A stretch of DNA of 64,000 nt from Pseudomonadota bacterium. Its GTDB lineage: Bacteria > Desulfobacterota > Desulfobacteria > Desulfobacterales > RPRI01. The stretch's first letter is position 1. Each line of letters begins with the position of its first letter. The stretch is from the NCBI GenBank assembly GCA_018817425.1, contig JAHITX010000063.1, positions 17,544-81,543 on the forward strand, written 5' to 3'. The notes below the pieces were generated by a model. That model worked only from the letters and a program-made list of their open reading frames with translations. It was not told where the DNA came from and made no database searches. The translations under genes were made by a program, and so were the position numbers. Positions 55,374-64,000 of the stretch are shown here, piece by piece.

Positions 55374-56633
55374 TTATTGTTTTCCATGAAAGGCGGCAGC
55401 CGCATCAGCGCGGGAACGAAGCAGCGTGTTCATTTCATTTAGTTTATTTGTAGACAGGCTTGCCACCTTGATAGTGTTGGCGCACACTTGCGTAAGCGCC
55501 TGTGCGGCAAACTCATATTTGTTGCATGCCTCCTGCAAAAAAGCGATGTTCTTGTCCATCCTTGTCGCCTGTTCTGCACTGGCGACAACAGCCTTGCCGA
55601 CCTGATCGGCTGTATCGACCATGGTTTGACCTATGGCATCTTGCATCATGTTTGCAACTTGCATGGTCTGAAGTTGTTGTGCCGCTGCAGCCCTTACAGC
55701 CAGGGCGCCGGCAACACCGCCGAGAAGCGTACTGGTGCTTCGAATTACCCGACCGACATGACGTGCATTGCGTATGGTCAGACCGCCACCATAACGTGTT
55801 TGAAGGTTCATGTTGTCCAGTTGTTGACTGTCAACCACGGCAGTTGCCAAATCCGCAGTCAGCATCGTGATATTCTCCCGTGCCATTGGATCGGTTATTT
55901 TATCCATACGTTCCATGATAAATTTCCAGGCCAACTGCCCCCAATAAATGTCTTCGTGCAAAAGAGGCTGGCTGTCCTTTAAGGTATTGCAGATGGTTAT
56001 CAGCTCAGCCGCATGCATATTTACGGTTTCACCATGCCTTCGCAAATGGTTTTGAAGCCCCAGGACGGTAGAGCGGGTTGTCTCGCGACGTTCGTAAATA
56101 ATAGTAAGTATCTCCTCTCCTTTGGGAAGCCGCTTGATTGTCTTTTTGAAAATTCTTCCGACTTTCTCCGAAATACACTCTTCCCTGGCAACCATGGCAG
56201 GATTGATCTGATCGATGTTCATCTTAAGTTGCATCATGTTGCCCTGAAAGGTATTTTCTCCTTTGTCGTTAATATCTTTAAGAACGACACCAATGGCGGT
56301 ATCAAAGAGCGACACTTGCGTATCAATCAGGTTGCGGGCGCTTGATCCAAGATCAAAGATCCGATCACCAAGTTCATAGTTTGAGGGGTCACTGATAATT
56401 GATTCCGCAAACTGCTTTGCGTCGCGACCGATTTCCTGATCCCTTGCGGCATCAATATGAGAGGGGGGCACAGGAATTATATGTTCGGGTTCCTGGACTA
56501 CTGTGAGAGCCCCCTGCCCCTCATATTCCACAACATCCAGGGTTTCCGGGACTTGAGATTGATCAATGGTCTGTTTGATTTGTTTGATTTCTATTTCTTC
56601 GGATGCAGTAGTCATTTTCTTTTTATCTCCCAT
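55374..56633 (-). CDS. TelA family protein
   Basis: 419 residues, helical, of the TelA/toxic-anion-resistance family (TRSTVLGLQNHLRRHGETVN; LADLATAVVDSQQLDNMNLQ). An acidic N-terminal tail precedes the family core (about 75-400). TelA was named for tellurite resistance but is mostly found in membrane-stress gene sets of the Ter or PspA type. Central member of this operon. Confidence 0.82.
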   Translation of the reverse strand: MGDKKKMTTASEEIEIKQIKQTIDQSQVPETLDVVEYEGQGALTVVQEPEHIIPVPPSHIDAARDQEIGRDAKQFAESIISDPSNYELGDRIFDLGSSARNLIDTQVSLFDTAIGVVLKDINDKGENTFQGNMMQLKMNIDQINPAMVAREECISEKVGRIFKKTIKRLPKGEEILTIIYERRETTRSTVLGLQNHLRRHGETVNMHAAELITICNTLKDSQPLLHEDIYWGQLAWKFIMERMDKITDPMARENITMLTADLATAVVDSQQLDNMNLQTRYGGGLTIRNARHVGRVIRSTSTLLGGVAGALAVRAAAAQQLQTMQVANMMQDAIGQTMVDTADQVGKAVVASAEQATRMDKNIAFLQEACNKYEFAAQALTQVCANTIKVASLSTNKLNEMNTLLRSRADAAAAFHGKQ

Positions 56634-56668
56634 AAATTTATTATATTATCAGACCAAAACAGGCATCG

Positions 56669-57196
56669 TTAAACGCCGCTGAGGTTCATTTTCATAAAGT
56701 TGGCTACAGTATCAAATTCATCCAATTCGTTACGTTCGATAATATCAGCGCCATGAACTGCGTGTTTGAGCAATTCTCTAAGAAGGTTTACAAGAACATC
56801 GGATCTTTCAGTGCGATTTGTGTCCGACATATCGCAGTACTCTTTGAGCTTACGAAGCAAATGCGATTCGCTTGCCCTGCGCAGTTCATAAGTTAATGCT
56901 TGTTCGGGGTAACGCTCCATCATTTTCGGCAATATATCCCTGAAGGTATCCACAATCTGCTCACACAACAAAACAACTTCGTCACTAAGTTGGTGGATAT
57001 TATCGCGAACAAAAACATTAAATCCGACCAATCCTTCAATTGCATCCTCCGGTTTACTTTGCTCAGGCGCCGGCTTGATGATTTTCTCAACTACTTCCAT
57101 GGCCTCTTTTGTTTTGCGCTTTTTACGGATAATATAAACGGCCAATGCGCCCACTATGAGAATTGCCAATGAACATCCTATGATAATCTTGATCAT
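56669..57196 (-). CDS. Membrane-anchored helical protein heading the TelA operon
   Basis: 175 residues: one N-terminal helix (IIIGCSLAILIVGALAVYII) followed by a basic stop-transfer stretch RKKRKTKE and a helical cytosolic part. It is the first gene of the minus-strand operon, 35 bases before TelA. Not recognised; probably a membrane dock for TelA or a sensor. Confidence 0.65.
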   Translation of the reverse strand: MIKIIIGCSLAILIVGALAVYIIRKKRKTKEAMEVVEKIIKPAPEQSKPEDAIEGLVGFNVFVRDNIHQLSDEVVLLCEQIVDTFRDILPKMMERYPEQALTYELRRASESHLLRKLKEYCDMSDTNRTERSDVLVNLLRELLKHAVHGADIIERNELDEFDTVANFMKMNLSGV

Positions 57197-57392
57197 AAGT
57201 CCTCTCTGCCTTGTTGTTTTATATTATGGATGTGGGAAATATGTGCTCAGCATTAAATTTGATTAAGCCTTTGTTGGTGCCTTCTTGTATCAGATTCATT
57301 CTTAAATATTTGATCTTTATACATCCAATTCCATTTTTTGGCAAATGAAAGATAACCTATTTAACAGTGTTTTCGCTGATGCAACATTGCGC

Positions 57393-57450
57393 CAGAGTAA
57401 CTGCGTTTGGAAACTGGTTCAACATATTAAATCAAAATGCGGTTACCCTG
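57393..57450. mobile_element. Short family A element
   Basis: 58 bp with imperfect ends CAGAGTAACTGCGTTT (57393-57408) and AAATGCGGTTACCCTG (57435-57450), the same ends as the MITE at 22206. No clear target duplication. It also contains GAAACTGGTTCA, close to a family B terminus, so two repeats may have recombined. Confidence 0.6.
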
Positions 57451-57507
57451 AGGGGGCTAAAGAAAGATGGCCGCATATAAGGATTAGACACCCTGTTTTC
57501 ATAATAT

Positions 57508-57713
57508 AGTGTCGGAATAGTTTACAATTTTAAATTCCGGCAAATATCTATGAAATATCAATTATATTAATCTGTTATTTATAAGATAGATGTTTTGCTA
57601 AAATGATAAATTTTTATCAATATTATATAACCTTTTGATATATAAATGTATATATATGTGTGCGTGATGTAATACCACCGCTCTTTATAAGTGTCGGATT
57701 AGTTTACGATTTG
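57508..57713 (+). promoter_or_regulatory. Duplicated GTGTCGGAnTAGTTTACnATTT site upstream of a PEP-CTERM gene
   Basis: AGTGTCGGAATAGTTTACAA (57508-57527) recurs as AGTGTCGGATTAGTTTACGA (57690-57709), 182 bases apart; the TGT...ACA core is symmetric. They lie 310-510 bases before the frameshifted PEP-CTERM gene. Possible regulator sites. The rest of 57197-58017 is AT-rich and gene-free apart from the short family A element. Confidence 0.4.
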
Positions 57714-58017
57714 TATATAAAGTTATGAAGCTGTCCGGTTTTACTGGTTCTGTATATGAATTGATACATTATTTAAATTCGGGATATTTTCTTTTTTTAT
57801 AATACTTGCGAAGGCCGGTTTCTTTTATTGCAAACGGGTTCCTGATACCCCCTCACAGCTTGCCGGGCAGGCTTATCAGTAAATTTAAGTGATGTTTTGC
57901 CGGCTTTCGAGGATAATATCATAAATTGTAATTAATAATTACGGTATGATAATTGCTTAAATTAGTAATGCTTAAATGTTGATTTATAATACTAATATTC
58001 ATATTGAAGGAGATATA

Positions 58018-60241
58018 ATGTGTTTCAAAACCTTTAGAGATCGCTTTTTGCTTATTTTTGCAGTCCTTTTTTCATTCCTGACCGCCGGGGTAAGCCCGGC
58101 CGGTGCGGCTGACCAGTTGTTGGTCAACCGAAGCTTTGAGGAATTACCTCTCGGGACCGGTTGGTATTTTTCAGACGGAGCAGGCGCCGACCACATAAAA
58201 ACCGAAGACTCCGGCATCAGCCCCTATTCGGGTAACTACATGTGGCATGCGGGCAACACTTTCGAGTCCACCGTCTCCCAAGGACATCAACCTTAAAGCG
58301 TTAGGATACGAATCTTACCGGCTTAACACCGGTGGCTACTATGTGCGATACGGCGGTTATGACCGCAGCGGAGGTTATGATGATGTTTTGATCTCCTTGT
58401 ATCAGAAAAACGCCGATAATTCTGCCAATGGCGATTCAAATCTGGGATTGCAATCAGACACTGATTGGATCTGTCGCTCCGGGATGGCCCGCCTGAATCA
58501 GTATACTACAAAACTGACCTTTCAGGTAAAAGGCGAACATAAAGAGGGTACCAACAACAACACCTACTTTGACATGGGCCATCTTATAATTTATGAGTCG
58601 GACATCTGGAACTGGGGCAACAACAGTCATGATCACTTTGGAACCGGGGACTGGGATTTAGCTTCTAACGATTTGAGGATAGGCGACAATGGTATTGGAG
58701 GTATGCACATCACAAACGGCGCGGCGGTGTCCAATGGGAATGGCAATGTGGGCTATGGATCGGGTTCCAACGGCACGGTGACGGTGGATGGAGCGGGTTC
58801 AAGCTGGATCAATTCTAATGATTTGAACGTAGGTAAAAGTGGAACCGGAACCCTGAACATAACAAACGGCGCTGCGGTTTCCAATATTGATGGCAATGTG
58901 GGCTATAATCCGGGTTCCAAAGGCACGGTAACTGTGGATGGAGCGGGTTCAAGCTGGACCAATTCTAATCATTTGTACGTAGGTAAAAATGGAACCGGAA
59001 CCCTGAACATAACAAACGGCGCTGTGGTTTCCAATAATGATGGCAATGTGGGCTATTATTGGAGTTCCAAAGGCACGGTAACAGTAGATGGTGTGGGTTC
59101 AAGCTGGTGCAATTCCAATGACTTGTATGTGAGCTATATTTGGAGCGGAACCCTGAACGTGAACAATGGGGGTATCGTGTCCAATATAGACGGCTTTGTG
59201 GGCTATGATACAGGCTCCAACGGCACGGTAACTGTAGACGGTGTGGGCTCAGGCTGGACCAATTCCGAATCAATATACGTTGGCGGAAGTTCAACCAATG
59301 CCGGAGGCACCGGTACCCTGAACATTTTCAACAAAGGTCGTGTGGAAGTGGCAGGGACCTTGAAAATATGGGACCAGGGGCAGGTAAACCTTGATGGTGG
59401 TGAACTGCGGGTAAGCGCTCTTCCCACCGGTCCCGGTGTCTTTAACTGGACTTCAGGCCGGCTGGCCCTGACTGAAAGCGGTGTGATAGAAAACACGATC
59501 CTGGGAAGCAATAAAATTTTTGAAATAGGCCAAAACGCCAAACTGACCATGCAGGCCGGCACTTCCTTTGTCTCCACCGGCGGGGAGCTTGATTTCGGGG
59601 CCAACAGCGAGCTGGAAATAACCGGCGGCCTTTTAAACCATGTCTTCCACCAGCTTAATCTTGCTCAGGGAGGCCGCATTACCGGCCGGGGACAAATCTT
59701 CACAGGTGAGGAGGGTCTGAACCTTGGTCAGGGTGGGTCGTTGATCGGTACGGAAACCGGCCTCAAACTCTGGGGAGATCTTTACGGCTCCGGCAGTGTG
59801 AGTAACACCACCATTCTCGGAGATGTTTACGTGGGCAACAGTCCCGGCACCATTGAGATGACAGATGTAGACTTATCAGGCAGCACCCTGTACATGGAGC
59901 TGGCCGGAAACGGCCTGGCCGGTATTGATTATGACCGGATCATCTTCAATGGAGACATAGATTTAACCGGTATTGTGCTGAAAATTATTCTCTCGGACGG
60001 TTTTACGCCAGAACTCGACGATACCTTTGCTCTTTTTGATTTTGGAAACGCCTTGGTCTCCGGCCGGTTTGCCGACATCTTGCTGCCGGGTCTTGATTCC
60101 GGATTATTCTGGAACACCGACGAACTTTATAACCTGGGCTCCCTGGAAGTATCATCTACTGTACCCCTGCCCTCCGCCATCTGGCTCTTTGGCTCAGCGC
60201 TGATTGGACTGGTAGGGGTAAGGAGAAAGTTTGAAAAATAA
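58018..60241 (+). pseudogene. PEP-CTERM protein with 50-residue beta repeats, frameshifted
   Basis: ATG at 58018 after AAGGAGAT starts a signal peptide (FLLIFAVLFSFLTAG). The frame ends at 58296, while the next frame, open from 58247, carries the rest; removing one G near 58282-58283 restores DINLKALGYES. The protein has four 50-residue (150-bp) repeats between about 58722 and 59321 with GTVTVDGAGSSW and GTLNITNGA, as in autotransporter-type beta-helices, and ends VPLPSAIWLFGSALIGLVG plus VRRKFEK. Either a real frameshift, a phase-variation state, or a sequencing error. Confidence 0.82.
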
Positions 60242-60376
60242 ACTCAAAAAATTCAAACTGTGGTTTTAATAGTGGGGATTGGAGACAGACTTAAGGAAAA
60301 CACCATAAACTGTCAGAGCACGAGTATTGTTTTGGTTTTTAATAAATAAAGTATAGATACTAAGGGGAGAGATCAA

Positions 60377-61267
60377 ATGAATAAAAGAATTTTGATTGTT
60401 GCAAGTTTTATTATATTTCTGGCGATTCCTTTTTCAGCTTTTGGTTCAACTTCATTCGAAAATATTGTGGCCTTTGGCGACAGCTTGACGGATAATGGCA
60501 AGTATCCAACTGAAAGGAATACATATCTCAATGATGTCCATGGGTTTGGATATTTTACAGATGGGGCCGTATGGGTGGAAACACTTACCAGTACCATGGG
60601 TAGTAGTACCCTTTACGACCATGCATATGGTGGTGCAACAACAAGCTATGATAATCCTAAAGCCTTTGGTTCATTAATCTATGGTCTTCAGTGGCAGCTG
60701 GAGAATGCGTATCCTTCCGTCGGCGGGAATGACACCCTTTTTACTGTATGGGCCGGCGCCAATGATTTTTTTCAGGTAAGAGATTTTTCACTCGCAGCAA
60801 CAAATATAGTGACCGCACTGGGCAAATTAAAAGAGAACGGGGCTCAAAACATACTTGTTCCGAATCTTCCCGACCTTGGCATGACACCTGGATTTTATAA
60901 TAATACAGACCCAAATGTCACAACTGCCCAGGCCAGTGCATGGACTCAGGGTTTTAACAATCAACTCCATAGTGGCTTGCAGGCGTTTGCAGGTGAAAAT
61001 TCATCTATGAATATCTATTTTTTAGATGTATATGCTCTGTTTTCCGATTTATTGCTCATGGATAATGGGGAAATCAACCCTGTTTATTTGAGTTCGTTAT
61101 TCTATGACGATTTTCATCCAAACAGTATAGGGCATACAATATTGGCAGCCGAGGCTTATAACGTATTACAGTCCGGCCCCATGTCTGCGCCAATACCTGG
61201 AGCAGTATGGTTGCTTGGTTCGGGTTTTCTTGGATTTGCAGGATTAAGAAGAAAACAAAAAAAATAG
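60377..61267 (+). CDS. GDSL/SGNH hydrolase with PEP-CTERM tail
   Basis: 296 residues. Signal peptide (cut near AFG), then GDSL block FGDSLTDNG with catalytic S36, GGAT block, GAND (about 128-131) and DDFHPNS (Asp-His of the triad), so an active lipase/esterase is expected. The tail APIPGAVWLLGSGFLGFAG with LRRKQKK targets it to exosortase. It probably works on surface lipids or polysaccharide esters. Confidence 0.9.
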   Translation: MNKRILIVASFIIFLAIPFSAFGSTSFENIVAFGDSLTDNGKYPTERNTYLNDVHGFGYFTDGAVWVETLTSTMGSSTLYDHAYGGATTSYDNPKAFGSLIYGLQWQLENAYPSVGGNDTLFTVWAGANDFFQVRDFSLAATNIVTALGKLKENGAQNILVPNLPDLGMTPGFYNNTDPNVTTAQASAWTQGFNNQLHSGLQAFAGENSSMNIYFLDVYALFSDLLLMDNGEINPVYLSSLFYDDFHPNSIGHTILAAEAYNVLQSGPMSAPIPGAVWLLGSGFLGFAGLRRKQKK

Positions 61268-61277
61268 CCAACAGCTT

Positions 61278-61982
61278 CTACTTAGAAGGGCTGGTGCCGC
61301 ATAAGATTGAAATTGTGCCGAACATGAATTTGCGAAACCTTATATTTTCAAGCCCGGCATCTTTCATTATCAAAGATAGTTCTTCCGGTGATTTGAACGC
61401 CTCAGTGCTTGCTGTAAGGTATTTATAAGCATTTTTATCCCCGGCAAAAATAAGGCCAAGAAGAGGAATTATAAGTTTTAAATAAAGCAAAATAAAAGGA
61501 CGAAGAAGGTTATGCGGTGGCGGCGATGTATCAAGACATACAACTTTTCCGCCCGGTTTTGCTATACGCATCTGCTCTGCAAATGCGCGATGAATATCAG
61601 TTACATTTCTGATTAAATAGCCTGATGTGACTGCATCAAAAACGGAATCAGGGAAGGGAAGGTTTAAGGCATCAGCACAGCACCATGAAATATTATCATT
61701 TTGCTCTTTTCCGCAAAGCATCATTTCTAAAGTAAAATCAGCGCCGAACGCTTTAATGCCTTTATTTGATAAAAGAGCTTCGTGCAGAATCTTACCGGTT
61801 CCGGTGCCTACATCAAGAATAAGTGCATTTGGCTTAAGAGAAGCTTCTTTTACAACATATTTTCTCCATGATTTGTCCCTGCCAAAAGTCATAATAGTAT
61901 TTAAGAGATCATAGCGGCCGGAAATATTTTTAAACATTGTACGAATATTGCCGGCTTTATTTTTATCTGAATTATCTGCCAT
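61278..61982 (-). CDS. UbiE/MenG-like class I methyltransferase
   Basis: 234 residues. FKNISGRYDLLNTIMTFGRD is the UbiE/COQ5 opening motif, LDVGTGTGKI the SAM site, and DALNLPFPDSVFDAVTSGYL the following block. In anaerobes with menaquinone this enzyme would methylate demethylmenaquinone. Eight bases downstream of prfC stop-start order on the same strand, so perhaps co-transcribed. No other men genes are visible. Confidence 0.82.
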   Translation of the reverse strand: MADNSDKNKAGNIRTMFKNISGRYDLLNTIMTFGRDKSWRKYVVKEASLKPNALILDVGTGTGKILHEALLSNKGIKAFGADFTLEMMLCGKEQNDNISWCCADALNLPFPDSVFDAVTSGYLIRNVTDIHRAFAEQMRIAKPGGKVVCLDTSPPPHNLLRPFILLYLKLIIPLLGLIFAGDKNAYKYLTASTEAFKSPEELSLIMKDAGLENIRFRKFMFGTISILCGTSPSK

Positions 61983-61989
61983 GATTGTA

Positions 61990-63576
61990 TCAATCCTGCT
62001 CTCTTGTTTTTAAAAATGAGATATCGGGCCATTGTTTCATTTCATAATCCAAAGCCCATTCATTGCGGGCAAGAAATGTCAGGTGGCCTCCGGCATCAAT
62101 AGCAAGGTTGTTTTTGTTTTCCAGTTCAAATTGTTCAAGCTTTTTTCTATCATCACACTCAATCCAGCGGGCTCTTTTGTAATCAATGGGTTCTGTTATC
62201 GCATCAGCCCCGTATTCGTCTTTTAAACGGGCCATTGTAACATCAAATTGCAGTACGCCTACCGCTCCAAGAATATATCCGCTTCCGGTAATAGGCTTGA
62301 AATACTGAACTGCTCCTTCTTCGGAGAGCTGGGTCAGTCCTTTTTGAAGCTGCTTGTTTTTTATGGGGTTTAAAAGGCGTACACGACGGAAAAATTCAGG
62401 AGCGAAATTTGGGATGCCGGTAAATTTAAGAGGTTCTTTTTCAGTCAAAGTATCCCCGATTTTTATTTTACCGTGGTTATGCAAGCCTATTATATCTCCC
62501 GGATATGCTTCTTCGACATTGGCCCTGTCTTGTGCCATGAATATGGTAGCATTTGACAGAGTCATTTCCTTGCCTGAATGGTGGTGGATTACCTTCATTC
62601 CGCGTGTAAACTTTCCTGAACATATTCTGACAAAAGCGATACGATCTCTATGGGCAGGGTCCATGTTTGCCTGAATTTTAAATACAAACCCGGCAAAAGA
62701 ATCTTCGTAAGGTGAAACGGTTCGCGAAAGAGTATCCCTTGGTTGTGGAGCCGGCGCCATTTCTACAAATGCATCAAGAAGTTCTTTTACACCAAAATTA
62801 TTTACAGCGCTTCCGAAAAATACAGGGCTCTGGTTGGCCTTCAGATAATGTTCATAATCAAAAGGAGTGGATGCTACGTTTAACAGATCAATATCTTCTC
62901 TTAACCTGTTTGCATCACTTCCAAGCATTTCATCAAGCCTTGGGTCAAGAAGGTCTGTTATTGTTATTCCTTCAGTAGTTCTAGTGGTTTTTCCGGGTGT
63001 GAAAAGGTTAAGTTCTTTTTTGAGTAGATTATATACTCCCTTAAAATTTTTCCCCATACCTATGGGCCATGATAAAGGGGCGCATTCGATCTGGAGTCTG
63101 TCTTCAATATCTGCGAGAAGATCAAGGGGCGTAAGGCCGTCTCTGTCAAGCTTATTTATGAAAGTTATGATGGGAGTATTTCGCATTCTGCATACTTCCA
63201 TCAGCTTTATTGTCTGAGGTTCAACTCCCTTTGCACTGTCAATAACCATAAGAGCGCTGTCTACAGCCGTAAGTACTCTGTATGTATCTTCGGAAAAATC
63301 CTGGTGCCCGGGTGTATCAAGCAGATTGATTTCGAAATCATTATAGTTAAACTTCATAACAGAAGTTGTTACCGATATGCCTCTGTCTTTTTCGATAGAC
63401 ATCCAGTCGCTTGTAGCATGACGGGATGCTTTGCGTGCTTTTATTGCTCCGGCAAGTTGTATTGCGCCTCCGAAAAGGAGAAGCTTTTCGGTAAGTGTTG
63501 TTTTACCGGCATCCGGATGACTTATAATACCAAAAGTGCGCCGCTTATCTACTTCTTTTTTATGCTGTTTGTTCAT
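61990..63576 (-). CDS. prfC: Peptide chain release factor 3
   Basis: 528-residue translational GTPase. G1 HPDAGKTT, G2 region with RGISVTTS, G3 DTPGHQDF and G4 NKLDRD are intact, followed by the RF3 domains II and III ([21 protein letters not shown]). RF3 frees RF1/RF2 from the ribosome after termination. Length is normal for the family. Confidence 0.95.
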   Translation of the reverse strand: MNKQHKKEVDKRRTFGIISHPDAGKTTLTEKLLLFGGAIQLAGAIKARKASRHATSDWMSIEKDRGISVTTSVMKFNYNDFEINLLDTPGHQDFSEDTYRVLTAVDSALMVIDSAKGVEPQTIKLMEVCRMRNTPIITFINKLDRDGLTPLDLLADIEDRLQIECAPLSWPIGMGKNFKGVYNLLKKELNLFTPGKTTRTTEGITITDLLDPRLDEMLGSDANRLREDIDLLNVASTPFDYEHYLKANQSPVFFGSAVNNFGVKELLDAFVEMAPAPQPRDTLSRTVSPYEDSFAGFVFKIQANMDPAHRDRIAFVRICSGKFTRGMKVIHHHSGKEMTLSNATIFMAQDRANVEEAYPGDIIGLHNHGKIKIGDTLTEKEPLKFTGIPNFAPEFFRRVRLLNPIKNKQLQKGLTQLSEEGAVQYFKPITGSGYILGAVGVLQFDVTMARLKDEYGADAITEPIDYKRARWIECDDRKKLEQFELENKNNLAIDAGGHLTFLARNEWALDYEMKQWPDISFLKTREQD

Positions 63577-63861
63577 AAAAATTATTTTATAACCTTATAA
63601 AGTCGTAAAAAGATTCCGATGTTTATTATTGAACATGCTGGATGGAAGGTTTTTTAATATTTATCGCAGGATTTTATACCTTGAATATGGTTTAAACAAA
63701 TAAAAAAGGCATCTCATTATTAGTTGTTGCATATGGACATTTGAATAAACTTAAAAACCAACTTCATCAGGTTAGCAAGACATCCACATTTATTGACGTG
63801 TTGCAGCCGAATTTTGAACGTACCTTATCATCAGCACAAAAAATAACTTTTTTCAAAACAC

Positions 63862-64000
63862 TGAGCCACTTTCAAAACGTTTCAGTTTGGTCAAGCTCAA
63901 GGCGGGCGAAAATTTCAACCGCAGGAATACATTGAGTATTTCGAGGATTGAAATTTGAGCCCAACGCAGAGATCGGCCAAAATGGGGCGTTTTGAAACTG
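63862..64000. repeat. Family B dispersed repeat, copy 4 (short form), cut by window end
   Basis: Starts TGAGCCACTTTCAAAACG at 63862 and ends in GTTTTGAAACTG at 64000, a few bases before the expected terminus. Same orientation as copy 2, inverse to copies 1 and 3. The upstream part of the gap (63577-63861) shows no gene. Confidence 0.85.

Noticed and set aside
58722..59321. Non-coding tandem repeat array
   Set aside because: The 150-bp units stay in frame and encode beta-type repeats of a surface protein.
1..64000. tRNA or rRNA genes
   Set aside because: No T-loop GGTTCGAAT-type motif with matching acceptor stem or rRNA-like block was found on either strand by eye.

Overview
The window looks like chromosome from a Gram-negative bacterium, most likely an anaerobic Desulfobacterota (Desulfobacterales-like) lineage. 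The Gram-negative call rests on an outer-membrane porin, an MCE/Mla-type lipid-transport operon, a PpiD-type periplasmic foldase, lipoproteins and PEP-CTERM surface proteins. The lineage call rests on oxygen-sensitive-looking flavin/iron-sulfur redox genes, many decayed PEP-CTERM genes and general gene style; it is an inference. No rRNA, tRNA or CRISPR array was seen.

Layout. 1-5466: 5'-cut MATE exporter, DUF4384 protein, Phd/PIN toxin-antitoxin pair, DUF1848-Smr-TraB run. 5467-14604 (minus): a redox gene run (ferredoxin, CrtI-like FAD enzyme, SDR, SnoaL-like, VOC, Old Yellow Enzyme/dienoyl-CoA-reductase type flavoenzyme, SRPBCC, ketosteroid-dehydrogenase-like flavoprotein, DUF1329) that resembles a pathway for an alicyclic, terpenoid or steroid-like compound. 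15213-16901: an unusual XRE regulator fused to an IS1-like transposase N-terminus. 17105-22334: decayed, repeat-rich ground with PEP-CTERM genes and pseudogenes, an ISAs1-type transposase remnant, an attC-like palindrome, a GC-rich multi-hairpin element and a MITE with a 10-bp target duplication. 22376-26576: Pho-box array plus pstSCAB-phoU. 26903-34234: defence-type genes, namely an MqsR-like toxin with a YgiT/HTH/Panacea antitoxin and a type I restriction locus (hsdR, four-helix protein, fused hsdMS). 34527-41687: porin, MBL hydrolase plus STAS protein, PpiD-like foldase, small zinc-ribbon proteins, UvrD-type helicase. 41979-48755: histone-H1-like protein, MCE operon, glucose-6-phosphate isomerase. 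49376-57196 (minus): eight-gene operon of a membrane-anchored protein, TelA, DUF4178, an unknown, DUF2617, a lipoprotein, DUF350 and a membrane aminopropyltransferase. 58018-63576: frameshifted repeat-rich PEP-CTERM protein, PEP-CTERM GDSL hydrolase, UbiE/MenG-like methyltransferase, PrfC.

Two dispersed repeat families run through the window. Family A has CAGGGTAACCGCATTT ends; one copy of that end lies next to the ISAs1-type transposase remnant. Family B is a roughly 143-190 bp element with GAGCCAGTTTCAAAAC-type inverted ends, present in four copies, one of which now supplies the first codons of the aminopropyltransferase gene. The strongest candidate for a poorly described system is the TelA/DUF4178/DUF2617/DUF350/aminopropyltransferase operon; the redox run, the Panacea toxin-antitoxin pair and the XRE-transposase fusion follow.
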